64,000 bases of DNA, from positions 10,041,758-10,105,757 of the forward strand of contig CM073323.1 in the NCBI GenBank assembly GCA_037043015.1, written 5' to 3'. The position numbers were made by a program, and so were the translations under genes. Positions 37,041 through 46,325 of this stretch are shown here, piece after piece. Each line of letters begins with the position of its first letter. Position 1 is the first letter of the stretch. The DNA comes from Bryum argenteum. Lineage: Eukaryota > Streptophyta > Bryopsida > Bryales > Bryaceae. The notes under the pieces are model-generated. The model saw only the letters and a program-made list of their open reading frames with translations, did no database searches and was not told the origin of the DNA.

Positions 37041-37842
37041 TTAACCCTTAAACGCCCATGGGGTCTGAAATGGGCAGCCCAAAATTGGATGACAACAGCA
37101 TCTTTTGGACTTGGGCATCATGAATAGTGCACTTTTTGAACTTGGGCATTGTGAATGAACCAATCAATGATGAGCTTGCAACCTCCTACAAGGTCAGTTA
37201 TGTACAACCCCAACCTACCTACCACAATCCTTTCCAAAGCACAAAATCACTTGTACAAATTGTGATTTGAATTGTGAAATTTCACTTTTTGAATGCATCA
37301 GAAGAAGGTGACCAGTTTGACATCAAAATATAAGTGAAAAGTTGAGTACAGTGAGAGCTACAGGGAAGATTCCGTTGGAATCAAGCCCCTCGGGCTTGCT
37401 TGGGCGTTTAAGGGTTAAACGTCCAAGGAGCCTCGAGGGGGCCTTTTCCAACAGAATCTCCTCTGTAGCTCTCAATTTACTCAACTTTTCACTTATATTT
37501 TGATGTCAAACTGGTCACCTTCTAGTGATGCATTCAAAAAGTGAAATTTTAGAATTCAAATCACAAATTGTATGAGTGCTTTTGTGCTTTGAAAGGATTG
37601 TGGTAGGTAGGTTGGGGTTGTACATAACCTTGTAGGAGGTTGCAAGCTCATCATTGATTGGATCATTCATGATGCCCAAGTTCAAAAAGTGCACTATTCA
37701 TGATGCCCAAGTTCAAAAAGTGCACTAATCATGATGCCCAAGTTCAAAAAGTGCACTATTCATGATGCCCAAGTCCAAAAGATGCTGTTGTGATCCAATT
37801 TTGGGCTGCCACAATCCGTATAGCTCGACATTCAAGGGTTAA
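37041..37842. repeat. 800-bp head-to-head inverted repeat of one TTAA-family element
   Basis: Element 1 runs 37041-37418 (TTAACCCTTAAACGCCCA at left, TGGGCGTTTAAGGGTTAA at right). Element 2 follows in the opposite orientation, sharing the central TTAA, and ends with CAAGGGTTAA at 37842. Arm landmarks pair all along: GCCCAAAATTGGAT / ATCCAATTTTGGGC, GTAGGTTGGGGTTGTACATA in the right arm against its complement in the left, and AAGTGAAAAGTTGAGTA / TTACTCAACTTTTCACTT. The two arms are diverged by a few percent to about ten percent, plus a tandem expansion in the right arm (37660-37790). An RNA across the locus could fold into a long hairpin. Confidence 0.9.
37660..37790 (+). repeat. About 30-bp tandem repeat, four copies
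   Basis: CATGATGCCCAAGTTCAAAA then AGTGCACTA.T is repeated four times (the last with TCCAAAAGATGC), only in the right arm of the inverted repeat. The left arm has about two partial copies. Confidence 0.85.
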
Positions 37843-38081
37843 TGGACTCATGTTGAACATTTTGAGTGGTTAAAATGTTATTCTCCCCTTTACAATACAA
37901 AATGTCATACGTAATTCAAGATAAACTCAAAATTGAGAATTCCAGTTGGTCCAACCTCCTACATTCTCTACACATTTCGCAAGATTGATTCTCATGGCTA
38001 TTCTACAATAAGTTGTTAAAATAATTCAGTTTGTATCAAGTCCTAATTTTTGCCAACACAAATGTTATCTTGCTTAGTGGC

Positions 38082-38352
38082 TTAACCTCTAAACGACCAC
38101 GGCCACCGATTCGGCTTTTACCGTCAAGGCCAAAAAAAAGTTTACAGTCAACTTCAAATGTTATGATCTCACATATAGTGATGATCCAACGATTGAAATT
38201 TTTCACATTACTACCGATGGTAGTCTACTTCAAGATCCTACGGTTGAAATTATCAACAATTTCCAAAAATATTGGACGTACCCCTATTAGTACATAGTGG
38301 TAAGTGTTGGGATTTCAAGCTCCCAAAACATCGTGGATCTTTAAGGGGTTAA
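38082..38352. mobile_element. TTAA-flanked inverted-repeat element, 271 bp
   Basis: The left end TTAACCTCTAAACGACCACG and the right end CGTGGATCTTTAAGGGGTTAA are a diverged inverted pair of the TTAACCCCTAAACG family. Non-coding interior. Confidence 0.7.
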
Positions 38353-38662
38353 AGACCTTATCCTAATAAACATTCAATTTGAGTTCCAATTATATTTTTT
38401 GTCCAATTATTTAAAAGCAAATGGTACTTTCTGAGTCAAAAGGAGAAGTGGTTGATTGTAAGACAAAAAACATAATCTCATCTGGTGACAGACTAGATAG
38501 ATAGAAATACAGTACCTGCATACATGCCTTCATGAGACTAACACCTTTTCATTTTTTTCTCGGGGACGGGGGGTCCGAGAATTGCTGTCCATGTTTGGTG
38601 AGAGCAACATCACAGGGTACACCATGATTGTACGGGGGCCCGAATGTGATGTCTCATTCTAA
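38353..38662. other. Spacer between two small elements
   Basis: No gene or motif recognised. Confidence 0.5.
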
Positions 38663-39136
38663 GGGTCCCTTTACACTATGAGCCAAGAGTCATGACTGTG
38701 AAAATTAAAAATCATGGCTCTTGGCCAAGAGCTGTGGTCATGATAAAATCAGAAATGGATTTTTGAGTGGCTTGGGTCACTCTTGTAGTGTAAAGTGGCT
38801 TTCGACCGGGGAGAAGTTCAAGCTCAATATGAATCCTCATTTTACCCTCCCCTTTTTCCTTCTTTCGTTTTGAATAATTGGACACTGGCCAATCAATGAT
38901 TTTTGATCCTCATGGTCTCCTTGAGTCGGGGTTTTTGCTTCGACTCACCTATAATCAAGGAGGCCATGAAAACATCATTCACTATGCAAAATTTAGCATA
39001 CTTTGGGGGCCTTAGAGTTAGTGATCATTCTACTGTTTTCAAGGTAGGGTAAAGCCAAATGGGATCAAGAGCAGTTTACTCTCCAATCACAGAAGGCAAG
39101 TGGTCAATCTTCATGGTCCATAGTGTAAAGAGACCC
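38663..39136. mobile_element. Tourist-like MITE, 474 bp
   Basis: GGGTCCCTTTACACTATG at the left and CATAGTGTAAAGAGACCC at the right form an 18-bp inverted repeat with one mismatch. TAA lies immediately outside both ends (38660-38662 and 39137-39139), the 3-bp target duplication of Harbinger-mobilised MITEs. Non-coding. Eroded halves of the same end may be present near 22289 and 29930. Confidence 0.75.
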
Positions 39137-40952
39137 TAATGCTCCAACCATGACCCCCTTTGGGATGGACAAGACCAAAAACAAACCGGACCAAGAAGAA
39201 GGGGACACATATAGTAGTCAATACTTGGAGATGATTGCGAAGTCTTTTAAGCCTCGAACAAAGTCGTCGGGCGCGTCCAAATAATGTACGAGGACAGCGG
39301 TGTGACAATTGAGAGTGCGAAATTGGAATTTTACTGATTGAATCAGTTGCGGTACTCGCCATGGGTCGCATTCATAGTACATGCATTGAACTTCGTTTGT
39401 ACTTGGCAGTTATACATGCGGGTTGCCATTTGCATGTCACGATGGAAGCGCAACCCTTATGGAGGCAGAAAGCTGGCCTCGCAACCACTATTACACTAAA
39501 TTGGTAGATTAGTGTTGGAAACAATACCGTACCACCATAGCAGGTTCATGTTCGTTCATAAATAACTCTATATTCAAGAAACATAAAAAAATAAAAAATT
39601 ACAATACTTATAAGTATACGTTCGTTGAAGACCGAACCTCTTATGGTGGTACGGTAATAGCCGGCGGATATGTTGAATGTCAATTAACTCCTTAGTGTTG
39701 GAACACTAATTATCAACTCTAAAATTATTTATACTAATTTGTAACCTCAAATATCTACATAAAGCGCATCTAATGTTGGATGAATTTTTGTGAAGCAGTG
39801 AACCTTTTGGGAATTTGACATCAATGCATGAGTAGTTGAGTGTGACGACTTCTCCAATGCAACAACTCATAAGTTTCAGTGCCATTGTGATTATCAAACA
39901 CATAAAGACAACTACGATTTCTCAAAATTGTGCAACACAGAAGCCATTGCTCATGCACATTTCAACACTTTTAATGAAGATCCTCTCACTTGAATGTTGC
40001 CAGATTCATCAATTCTATGTATACATGAATCTCTCATATGAACATTACAGTACAATATCATCCGTGAATACATACGTACATAAATCTAGAATGGTTGTTG
40101 TTTTGAGCAAGAACTAAAATGTAAAATTTAGAATGCATAAAACAACATGAATGAGAAGGGAATCTTATTCCTATTTACAAGGTGTTTCCAGTGTTGACTT
40201 TATGGTCTGAATATGAGCGCCGCAACAAGGCAAAGCAATTGGTTTAGATCCATCGAAGAATTTGTAATCTTTGTGAATGCTTGAATCTCTAAAAGCAGAT
40301 ATGATAACGAGGAGAGAGGAACCCTCACTTGCAATGTAGACTAATTCTAAGCAAGCAATACAAACTTACATGAATTTATGTAGATTTATGAAAATTTATG
40401 AAAATTCATGTAAATTCTTGTAAATTCATGTAAACTTAAGATTCATGTAAATTTGAATATTCCCCTTTCATGAAATTTGGGGCAATTTTCACCATTGCAA
40501 GGTCTGCATTTATGCCAAAGAAACCCTTTTGTTGATATTCTTGGTACAAGAGTGTTAAATTGAGATTAAGATTGAAATTTTCTAGTAATATTTTTCATTG
40601 CATTTAATTCTTTTGTTGCTAGCATTTTCACTTCATAATGAAAATTTTAGAATTTAGAATTTTTTTTGAGTAAGATTACATTAATTATGATCTTGTAATC
40701 TACGAGGCCTCATGACTCTTAATGTGATCCACATCATTTCTACAACATAATTGTAGAGTTATACGAATATCTTACCTTTATTGATAGTTACAACACTTTT
40801 TAGAAAAGGATGCCCCTCAACAGAATGTAGACCGGGACATTTAGAGGCTAAGATAGGACTCCTAATAATCGAGCAACAGACACTATGCACTCAAACAAGA
40901 AAACATGTTTTCGCTTCCATTTATGAATTCCAATGTACTTGGGGTTTAGAGA
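39137..40952. other. Intergenic with eroded inverted repeats
   Basis: No gene recognised. ACCGTACCACCATA (about 39526) and TATGGTGGTACGGT (about 39641) form an inverted pair inside a possible element bounded by 'ACTAAATTGGTAGATTAGTGTTGGA' (about 39497) and 'AACACTAATTATCAACTCTAAA' (about 39702), probably a diverged relative of the MITE at 40953-41175. Confidence 0.5.
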
Positions 40953-41175
40953 CTACACTAAATTTGATAATTAGTGTTAGATTATTATAAGATTTGAAAA
41001 TGCTATAAGTTTTTACTTTTGTTTAAAAAAATTTACCAAGAGCATTGATTCTGATACTATATATGGACCCCCATCTTGGCCAATATAGTGGGTAAAATTA
41101 TTGAACATCAGTAAAAACTTATAACATGTTTATGTAATTTAGTGTATCTAACACTAATTATCAAATTTAGTGTAG
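40953..41175. mobile_element. MITE with 30-bp perfect terminal inverted repeats
   Basis: CTACACTAAATTTGATAATT then AGTGTTAGAT (40953-40982) is exactly mirrored at 41146-41175. 223 bp, non-coding. The perfect ends imply recent insertion. Its right end lies only 57 bp from the left end of the composite transposon. Confidence 0.85.
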
Positions 41176-41779
41176 CTAAAACCTAAAATGTTTCCAGCCA
41201 GACCCCTCTACTTTCCCCGAAATTGTTGCAGTCCTGCCGCAGTACTGTTGCAGTACTGCGGCCAACCGTTAACAGTATAGTACACACGTTGTACAGCGGC
41301 ACTACTGCGGCGAATACTTCAATCGCAGTGTAATTGCGGTACTGAAATTGATCCAAATTTTGTGCAGGTTACTATGCTTTCTTTGTATTGTTGCAGTACT
41401 GTAATTAGATCGATAATCTATTGTTGCAATTCTGTTCAACAATACCGACTTTGAACCGTTTCTGAAGGGATGCAGTATGGCAGCAGTATTGAAACAATTG
41501 AATGTAATGTTCAGAATAGTGGATTGAATAATATCTAAATTATCCCACTGAGCAGATATTGGACAATTCGAAATGTTCTTATGCATTAGATTTTGAGATC
41601 ATTCACATGTTTCGCATAAATACATGCCACATAACTCAAATTGTGTCAAAAACAATACATTTATTGGTATTTCAAATGGGTACAAAATTCCATTGACTAC
41701 TATCAGAGTGAAACCTTGATCGAGGAATGAAACACAGATTTCAAGGTCGTCGTCATTTGCTATCACAAGACTGAGACTT

Positions 41780-42412
41780 CTCGGGCTGGCTAGTACCTTG
41801 CATTAGGTTGAAGGCCACATAGCTCTGCTTCCAGGGCCAATTGAGCTACTAGAAGTTAGGGTTTGCAGATGCTGTTGTCCTGCTGGTGTGGTCACTTCCC
41901 CGGACAGTCGATTCTTCGTCACCGACAAGTACTGCACGGAGACTGGTAGCTCAGGCAACGCCCCCGGACAATTCATTGTTGTGCACGTTCAAGTGAATCA
42001 GCGAGGTTCCTTTCAAATTCGGAAGGGGCCCATACAACCAATTTTCGGATAGTATCAGCACTCTTAACGGCCGCAGGCTCCCAATCCCTTCCGGTATCTG
42101 CCCTTTCTGTCGCGCAAAAAACCGAACTGTCGGAGATTATACTAATTGCAATTTAAAACTTACAACTCTGCTTTTCTATAACATGAAATGAGGCAAGAGC
42201 TCAAGCTTGATTGCTTACCTGAGGTGCAGGGTTTCCATCTTTGTCGTTGTTTGTCGTCGCCCACTCCGAAAACCCGAAAACCCTAAAACCAGAAAGCTCA
42301 ACAGGGAGGAAAAACATAAAAATGAAAAAAATACCTTGAGATTCATGGTCGTGAATTGAGGAATGCCTTCGTGTTTGTGCAGGTGAGTGATACGGATGCG
42401 GCCGATCTTCAC
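41780..42412 (-). pseudogene. LRR receptor-like gene fragment, broken
   Basis: On the minus strand, 42108-41950 reads GQIPEGIGSLRPLRVLILSE then NWLYGPLPNL..LIHLNVHNNELSG, the plant extracellular leucine-rich repeat pattern. After one extra G in a GGGGG run (about 41965) the frame continues as ALPELPVSVQYLSVTKNRLS then GEV (to about 41870). Upstream, short plausible exons appear: 42412-42336 (KIGRIRITHLHKHEGIPQFT, ending at GTATTT) and near 42260-42222 (ending CTCAG|GTAAGC). No kinase domain, signal peptide or complete gene is present. It sits inside the composite transposon and is most simply a captured host-gene piece. Confidence 0.65.
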
Positions 42413-42426
42413 GGAGCGGTTTTATC

Positions 42427-42478
42427 ACTTTGAGAATTATGGCTCACTTCCTTCTCCTTGAGCCATAATTCTCAAAGT
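42427..42478. repeat. Perfect 20-bp hairpin
   Basis: ACTTTGAGAATTATGGCTCA and its exact complement are separated by a 12-nt pyrimidine loop. It lies between the LRR fragment and the plastid/rDNA mosaic. It could be a terminator-like or snap-back structure. Confidence 0.9.
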
Positions 42479-42647
42479 CGGGAATAAACGGAGAGCAGGA
42501 CCGGATGCGAAAGACTCAGGAAGCAGGGAGAGTCGGTGTGAAGTGGGGCCGAAGCAGGGAGCAGTGAAGCAACAAACAGTACTGCAACAGTGAAGCTGCA
42601 AAACAGTGACGTAGCTTAAGCGAGTCGAGCAGAAACTGAGAGGAGCT

Positions 42648-42715
42648 GCGGGGGTGGGCGGGATACCCGGGGTGGGCGGAATACCCGCCTATTCGGGATA
42701 CCCGGGGTGGGCGGG
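42648..42715 (+). repeat. GC-rich repeat block, left of ndhF
   Basis: Short units built from GGGATACCCGGGGTGGGCGG and ATACCCGCCTATTCGG, repeated about three times in 68 bp. The same wording recurs on the other side of the ndhF piece, so the two blocks bracket it. Base composition is sharply higher in G+C than either neighbour. Confidence 0.9.
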
Positions 42716-43540
42716 GTGGACAGATGCTATAGAAGGCCCAACTCCAATTTCTGCTTTACTAATACACGGTGCAACTATGGTAGCTGCAGGTATTTTTTTA
42801 ATAGCTCGATTATTTCCTCTTTTTTACGAGTTACCCTATATAATGAGTATTATTTCTTGGATAGGAGCAATAACCGCTTTATTAGGAGCTACTATAGCTC
42901 TTGCTCAAAAAGATATTAAAAAAGGTTTAGCTTATTCTACAATGTCTCAATTAGGCTACATGATGCTAGCTTTAGGTATAGGTTCGTATCAAGCAGGTTT
43001 ATTTCATTTAATTACACATGCTTATTCAAAAGCTTTATTATTTCTTGGAGCTGGATCAGTTATTCATTCTATGGAATCAGTTGTTGGTTATTCTCCTAAC
43101 AAATGTCAAAATATGATTTTTATGGGTGGCTTAAGAAAATTTATTCCAATTAGAGGAATAACTTTTTTAATAGGTACATTTTCTCTTTGTGGTCTTCCCC
43201 CTTTTCTTGCTTTTGGTCCAAAGATGCAATTATTACAGATAGTTGGGCACATTTTTTAGGTTTTAGATACATATCTTGGATTACAGCAGGATTCAGTGCA
43301 TTTTATATGTTTCGTATTTATTTTTTAACATTTGAGGGAGATTTAAGAATTAATTTAAATAAAGTATTTTTTCTTTATCTTGTATCCATATGGGGAGATT
43401 TAAAATTCAATAATAAAAAGTTAGAATTTATTTCGAAAAATTTAAATAATAATAAATATAATCAAAATTTTGAAATAGAGAAATATAAAAATAGAACTTC
43501 AAAACGAAATATATATATCCTAAAGAATCAGATAAATGAT
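42716..43540 (+). pseudogene. ndhF: Plastid ndhF fragment (NDH complex subunit 5), nuclear copy
   Basis: The translation matches the middle and variable C-terminal part of Ndh[13 protein letters not shown].., [40 protein letters not shown], then after a -1 shift at the CCCCCTTTT run (about 43200) [18 protein letters not shown] and [20 protein letters not shown]. The first ~270 codons and the end are missing. An extra leucine codon in the normally invariant ALIHAATMV segment (here [10 protein letters not shown]) is unusual. It is AT-rich like plastid DNA, unlike the GC-rich blocks on both sides. A functional reading is excluded by truncation and frameshift. Confidence 0.92.
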
Positions 43541-43611
43541 GGGCGGGATACCCACCTATTCGGAATACCCGGGTTGGCAGGATACCCGGACTACCTGGGG
43601 TGGGCGGGATA
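43541..43611 (+). repeat. GC-rich repeat block, right of ndhF
   Basis: Units GGGCGGGATACCCACCTATT, CGGAATACCCGGG and GGGGTGGGCGGGATA, the same family as 42648-42715. The block runs directly into the 18S rDNA fragment without spacer. Confidence 0.9.
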
Positions 43612-43785
43612 ATCGTAGTAATTCTAGAGCTAATACTTGCACAAACTCCCGACTCTAGCAATGGGGAAGGGACGCATTTATTGGATAAAAGGCCGATTAG
43701 AGTTTGCCTGGTGTTACGGTGAATCATGATAACTTTGTCGAATTGCATGGCCTTGGCGGTGGCAATGTTTTAATGAAATTTGGGG
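43612..43785 (+). pseudogene. 18S rRNA gene fragment
   Basis: Starts with a match to the conserved GATAACCGTAGTAATTCTAG then AGCTAATAC.TGCA segment near the 5' end of nuclear 18S rRNA, continues through GACGCATTTATTGGATAAAA and GGTGAATCATGATAACTTTG, and fades after GCATGGCC..GGC.ATGTTT. About 150-170 nt, diverged by small substitutions and indels, so it is a dispersed rDNA fragment and not a working gene. Confidence 0.85.
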
Positions 43786-44425
43786 ATGTACTGACAATTT
43801 TTATGAAATCATATATTTTTCGTACGCTCAAATAATATTAGATGTATTTGTGAAAAAATTAAAATTATGATGAGGTTTTGGGGGAAAGATAAACTAGGTA
43901 ATACCTAATAATATTATTAATTTTACATTTTGGATATTTTTAGAAGAAGAGATACTTTTGAAGTGTCCTTGGAATAAGTCATTTTTGAAAAAGATTCTTG
44001 AACAGAATCTTTGAAGAGGACTTCCCACTGGCTAATAAAATTCTATTTTTTGTGCCAATGGATGTGTTTTAAATAACTTTAGACTACGAGGCCTTTAAGG
44101 CTTACTAGTAGCTTATTTCTTTATTTTTCTTAAAGTTTAAATGATTTTTCTGAATTTAGCATCATCAATGTAACAAATCTAAAAATAAAAACAAAAGTAG
44201 AACTTCCTCATTGAATTTAAAAAGGATGTAATGTTTAATTTCAAAAATAGAATTCACTTCATCTTAAATATTTTTAGGCTCAAGATAATATATCACATAT
44301 ATATTAGAAATCAGATGTCATATATATTTATTTGATTTTTCATTTATGATCTTTTCAAAAATCAATTATATGTCCAAAAATTTATCATTTATCATTTAAA
44401 ATTTATTTCTTTCCAAGTTGTCGTC
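43786..44425. other. AT-rich 5' region of the Plavaka-type gene
   Basis: Very AT-rich, no coding signal; probably holds the transposase promoter. No specific motif is supported. Confidence 0.4.
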
Positions 44426-45905
44426 ATGAACTCTTATATCTGTAACTTATGTAGGGGCTCGTTTAGATCAAGCAGAGCTCTTGCCACACATAGAGCTACT
44501 TGTTTATCAGAAGATATTCCACGTGCAAGACCTCCTGCGAGTCGAAGAAATATTGTAGAAACAAGGCGGGCTACTCCAAGTGTCTTCACTCTAGAAGAAG
44601 TTCATTCACCAACTGAACATTCTGTGCCTAACCTGGATGAAATAAATATTGAAGATACGAGTGATTGTATTGATGAAGATCTTTTTGATTTGCCTTATAC
44701 CCGATCATTTACTGATGCGTATGATTCAACTTACAGTCTTGTACAATAGATTAGGATGGTAAAAAATACAGCTGGGTTGTCTAATAGTGATATAGACAAG
44801 TTGTTCAAAAACGTATTACTTCATCCTCAATTCAAAATGGAAAATGTTACTGTGAAATCCGCAGTGGACATTCAAAACTATGAAAAATCGTACTTTCGTA
44901 AGGATGATGGATGGCAATCTGAAGAAATTCAAGGCTATATGTTACATCATCGCAATTCACTTTTAGCTTTGGAGACTCTGTTTTCATCACCAATAAATGC
45001 TGAAAATTTTGAAATCAAGCCTATTACCAAATTTGATGCAAGTGGAGAAGTTATATATTTCACACCTGCAACAGGACAGTGGTGGCATTTGATGCAAGTA
45101 AGTGTTAAAGTTTTTGTTTGTGTTTGTCAAGACATTATTATCATATAATCTTCTAATTATTTCATTTTATTTATCAAGTTATAAATATGAATGTGTTTTT
45201 TTTCATAGGAACACGTGAATTCTGAACATGGTGATGGAGTTATAGCACCATTGATTATTTACAGTGATCAAACATCACTCTCTAAAGATGGAAAAGTTAG
45301 TGGCCATCCTATCTACTTATCGCTTGCAAATATAGCTTGTGAACAAAGATACGAACCAGAAGGTCATTGTCTGCTTGCTGTACTACCTAACTTTTCATCT
45401 CAAAATCTAAACTCTGTTCAAAAATTGGAAGCATTTCAAAGATGTCTTGACCATGTCTTAAAGCCATTCAAAGAAGCCAGTTACAGGTAATTTTTTTGTA
45501 CTTTTACATTAATATAACTTATTATTATCCTTTTCATATTAAAAAAACCAACCAACTCTTACATATCTTTTACAAGAATTTATTTTTTGATTGATACCCT
45601 ATCTTAACATAGATATCCTATTCTATTGTTTAGTATTTTGAATTTTGAAACTCCATATTTATACATGATTTTCAACTGTATGATAAGTACATGTTAGCTA
45701 AAAGTTTTTAATTTTTTTCTTATTTCCTGTTGTATTCATTACAAGGGTTTAGATCTTATAGATTCTTTCGGAAATGAGCACAAGGTTTATCCAAGGTTAT
45801 ACTCTTATGTGGTTGATCATCCAGAAGGTTGCAAGGTAAGTACAATTTTTAATTTTAGACAATTAACCTTATGTTTTATTTATTTACTTCATTTAAGTTG
45901 TATGT

Positions 45906-46325
45906 TCAGGTTCATGTTCGCGTTCTCGTTCTCGTTCGCGTTCGCGTTTATGTTCATGTTCATGTTCGCGTTCATGTTCATGTTCATGTTCATGTTCATG
46001 TTCATGTTCATGTTCATGTTCATGTTCATGTTCATGTTCATGTTCATGTTCATGTCCATGTCCATGTTCATGTTCATGTTCATGTTCATGTCCATGTCCA
46101 TGTTCATGTTCATGTCCATGTCCATGTTCATGTCCATGTCCATGTCCATGTCCATGTCCATGTCCATATCCATGTCCATGTCCATGTCCATGTCCATGTC
46201 CATGTCCATGTCCATGTCCATGTCCATGTTCATGTTTATCTTTCTATTGATATTCATGTTGATGTTCATGTTCGTGTTCGTGTTGCGCGTTCGGGTTTGC
46301 GTTCATGTTCATGTTCATGTTTATT
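45906..46325 (+). repeat. CATGTT/CATGTC hexamer array in a transposase intron
   Basis: About 400 bp of hexamers: imperfect GTTCGC/GTTCTC units at the edge, then pure CATGTT, then alternating blocks of CATGTC and CATGTT, then decayed units. It lies in the third intron of the Plavaka-type gene. Because of the six-base period it is open in several frames (Met-Phe/Met-Ser, His-Val, and Met-Asn/Met-Asp on the other strand), which produces false ORFs. CATG in every unit gives a very dense NlaIII-type palindrome. Confidence 0.95.

Noticed and set aside
42654..43259. A 201-codon open frame as a functional NADH dehydrogenase gene
   Set aside because: It lacks the first half of ndhF, starts within the GC-rich repeat and is frameshifted near 43200.
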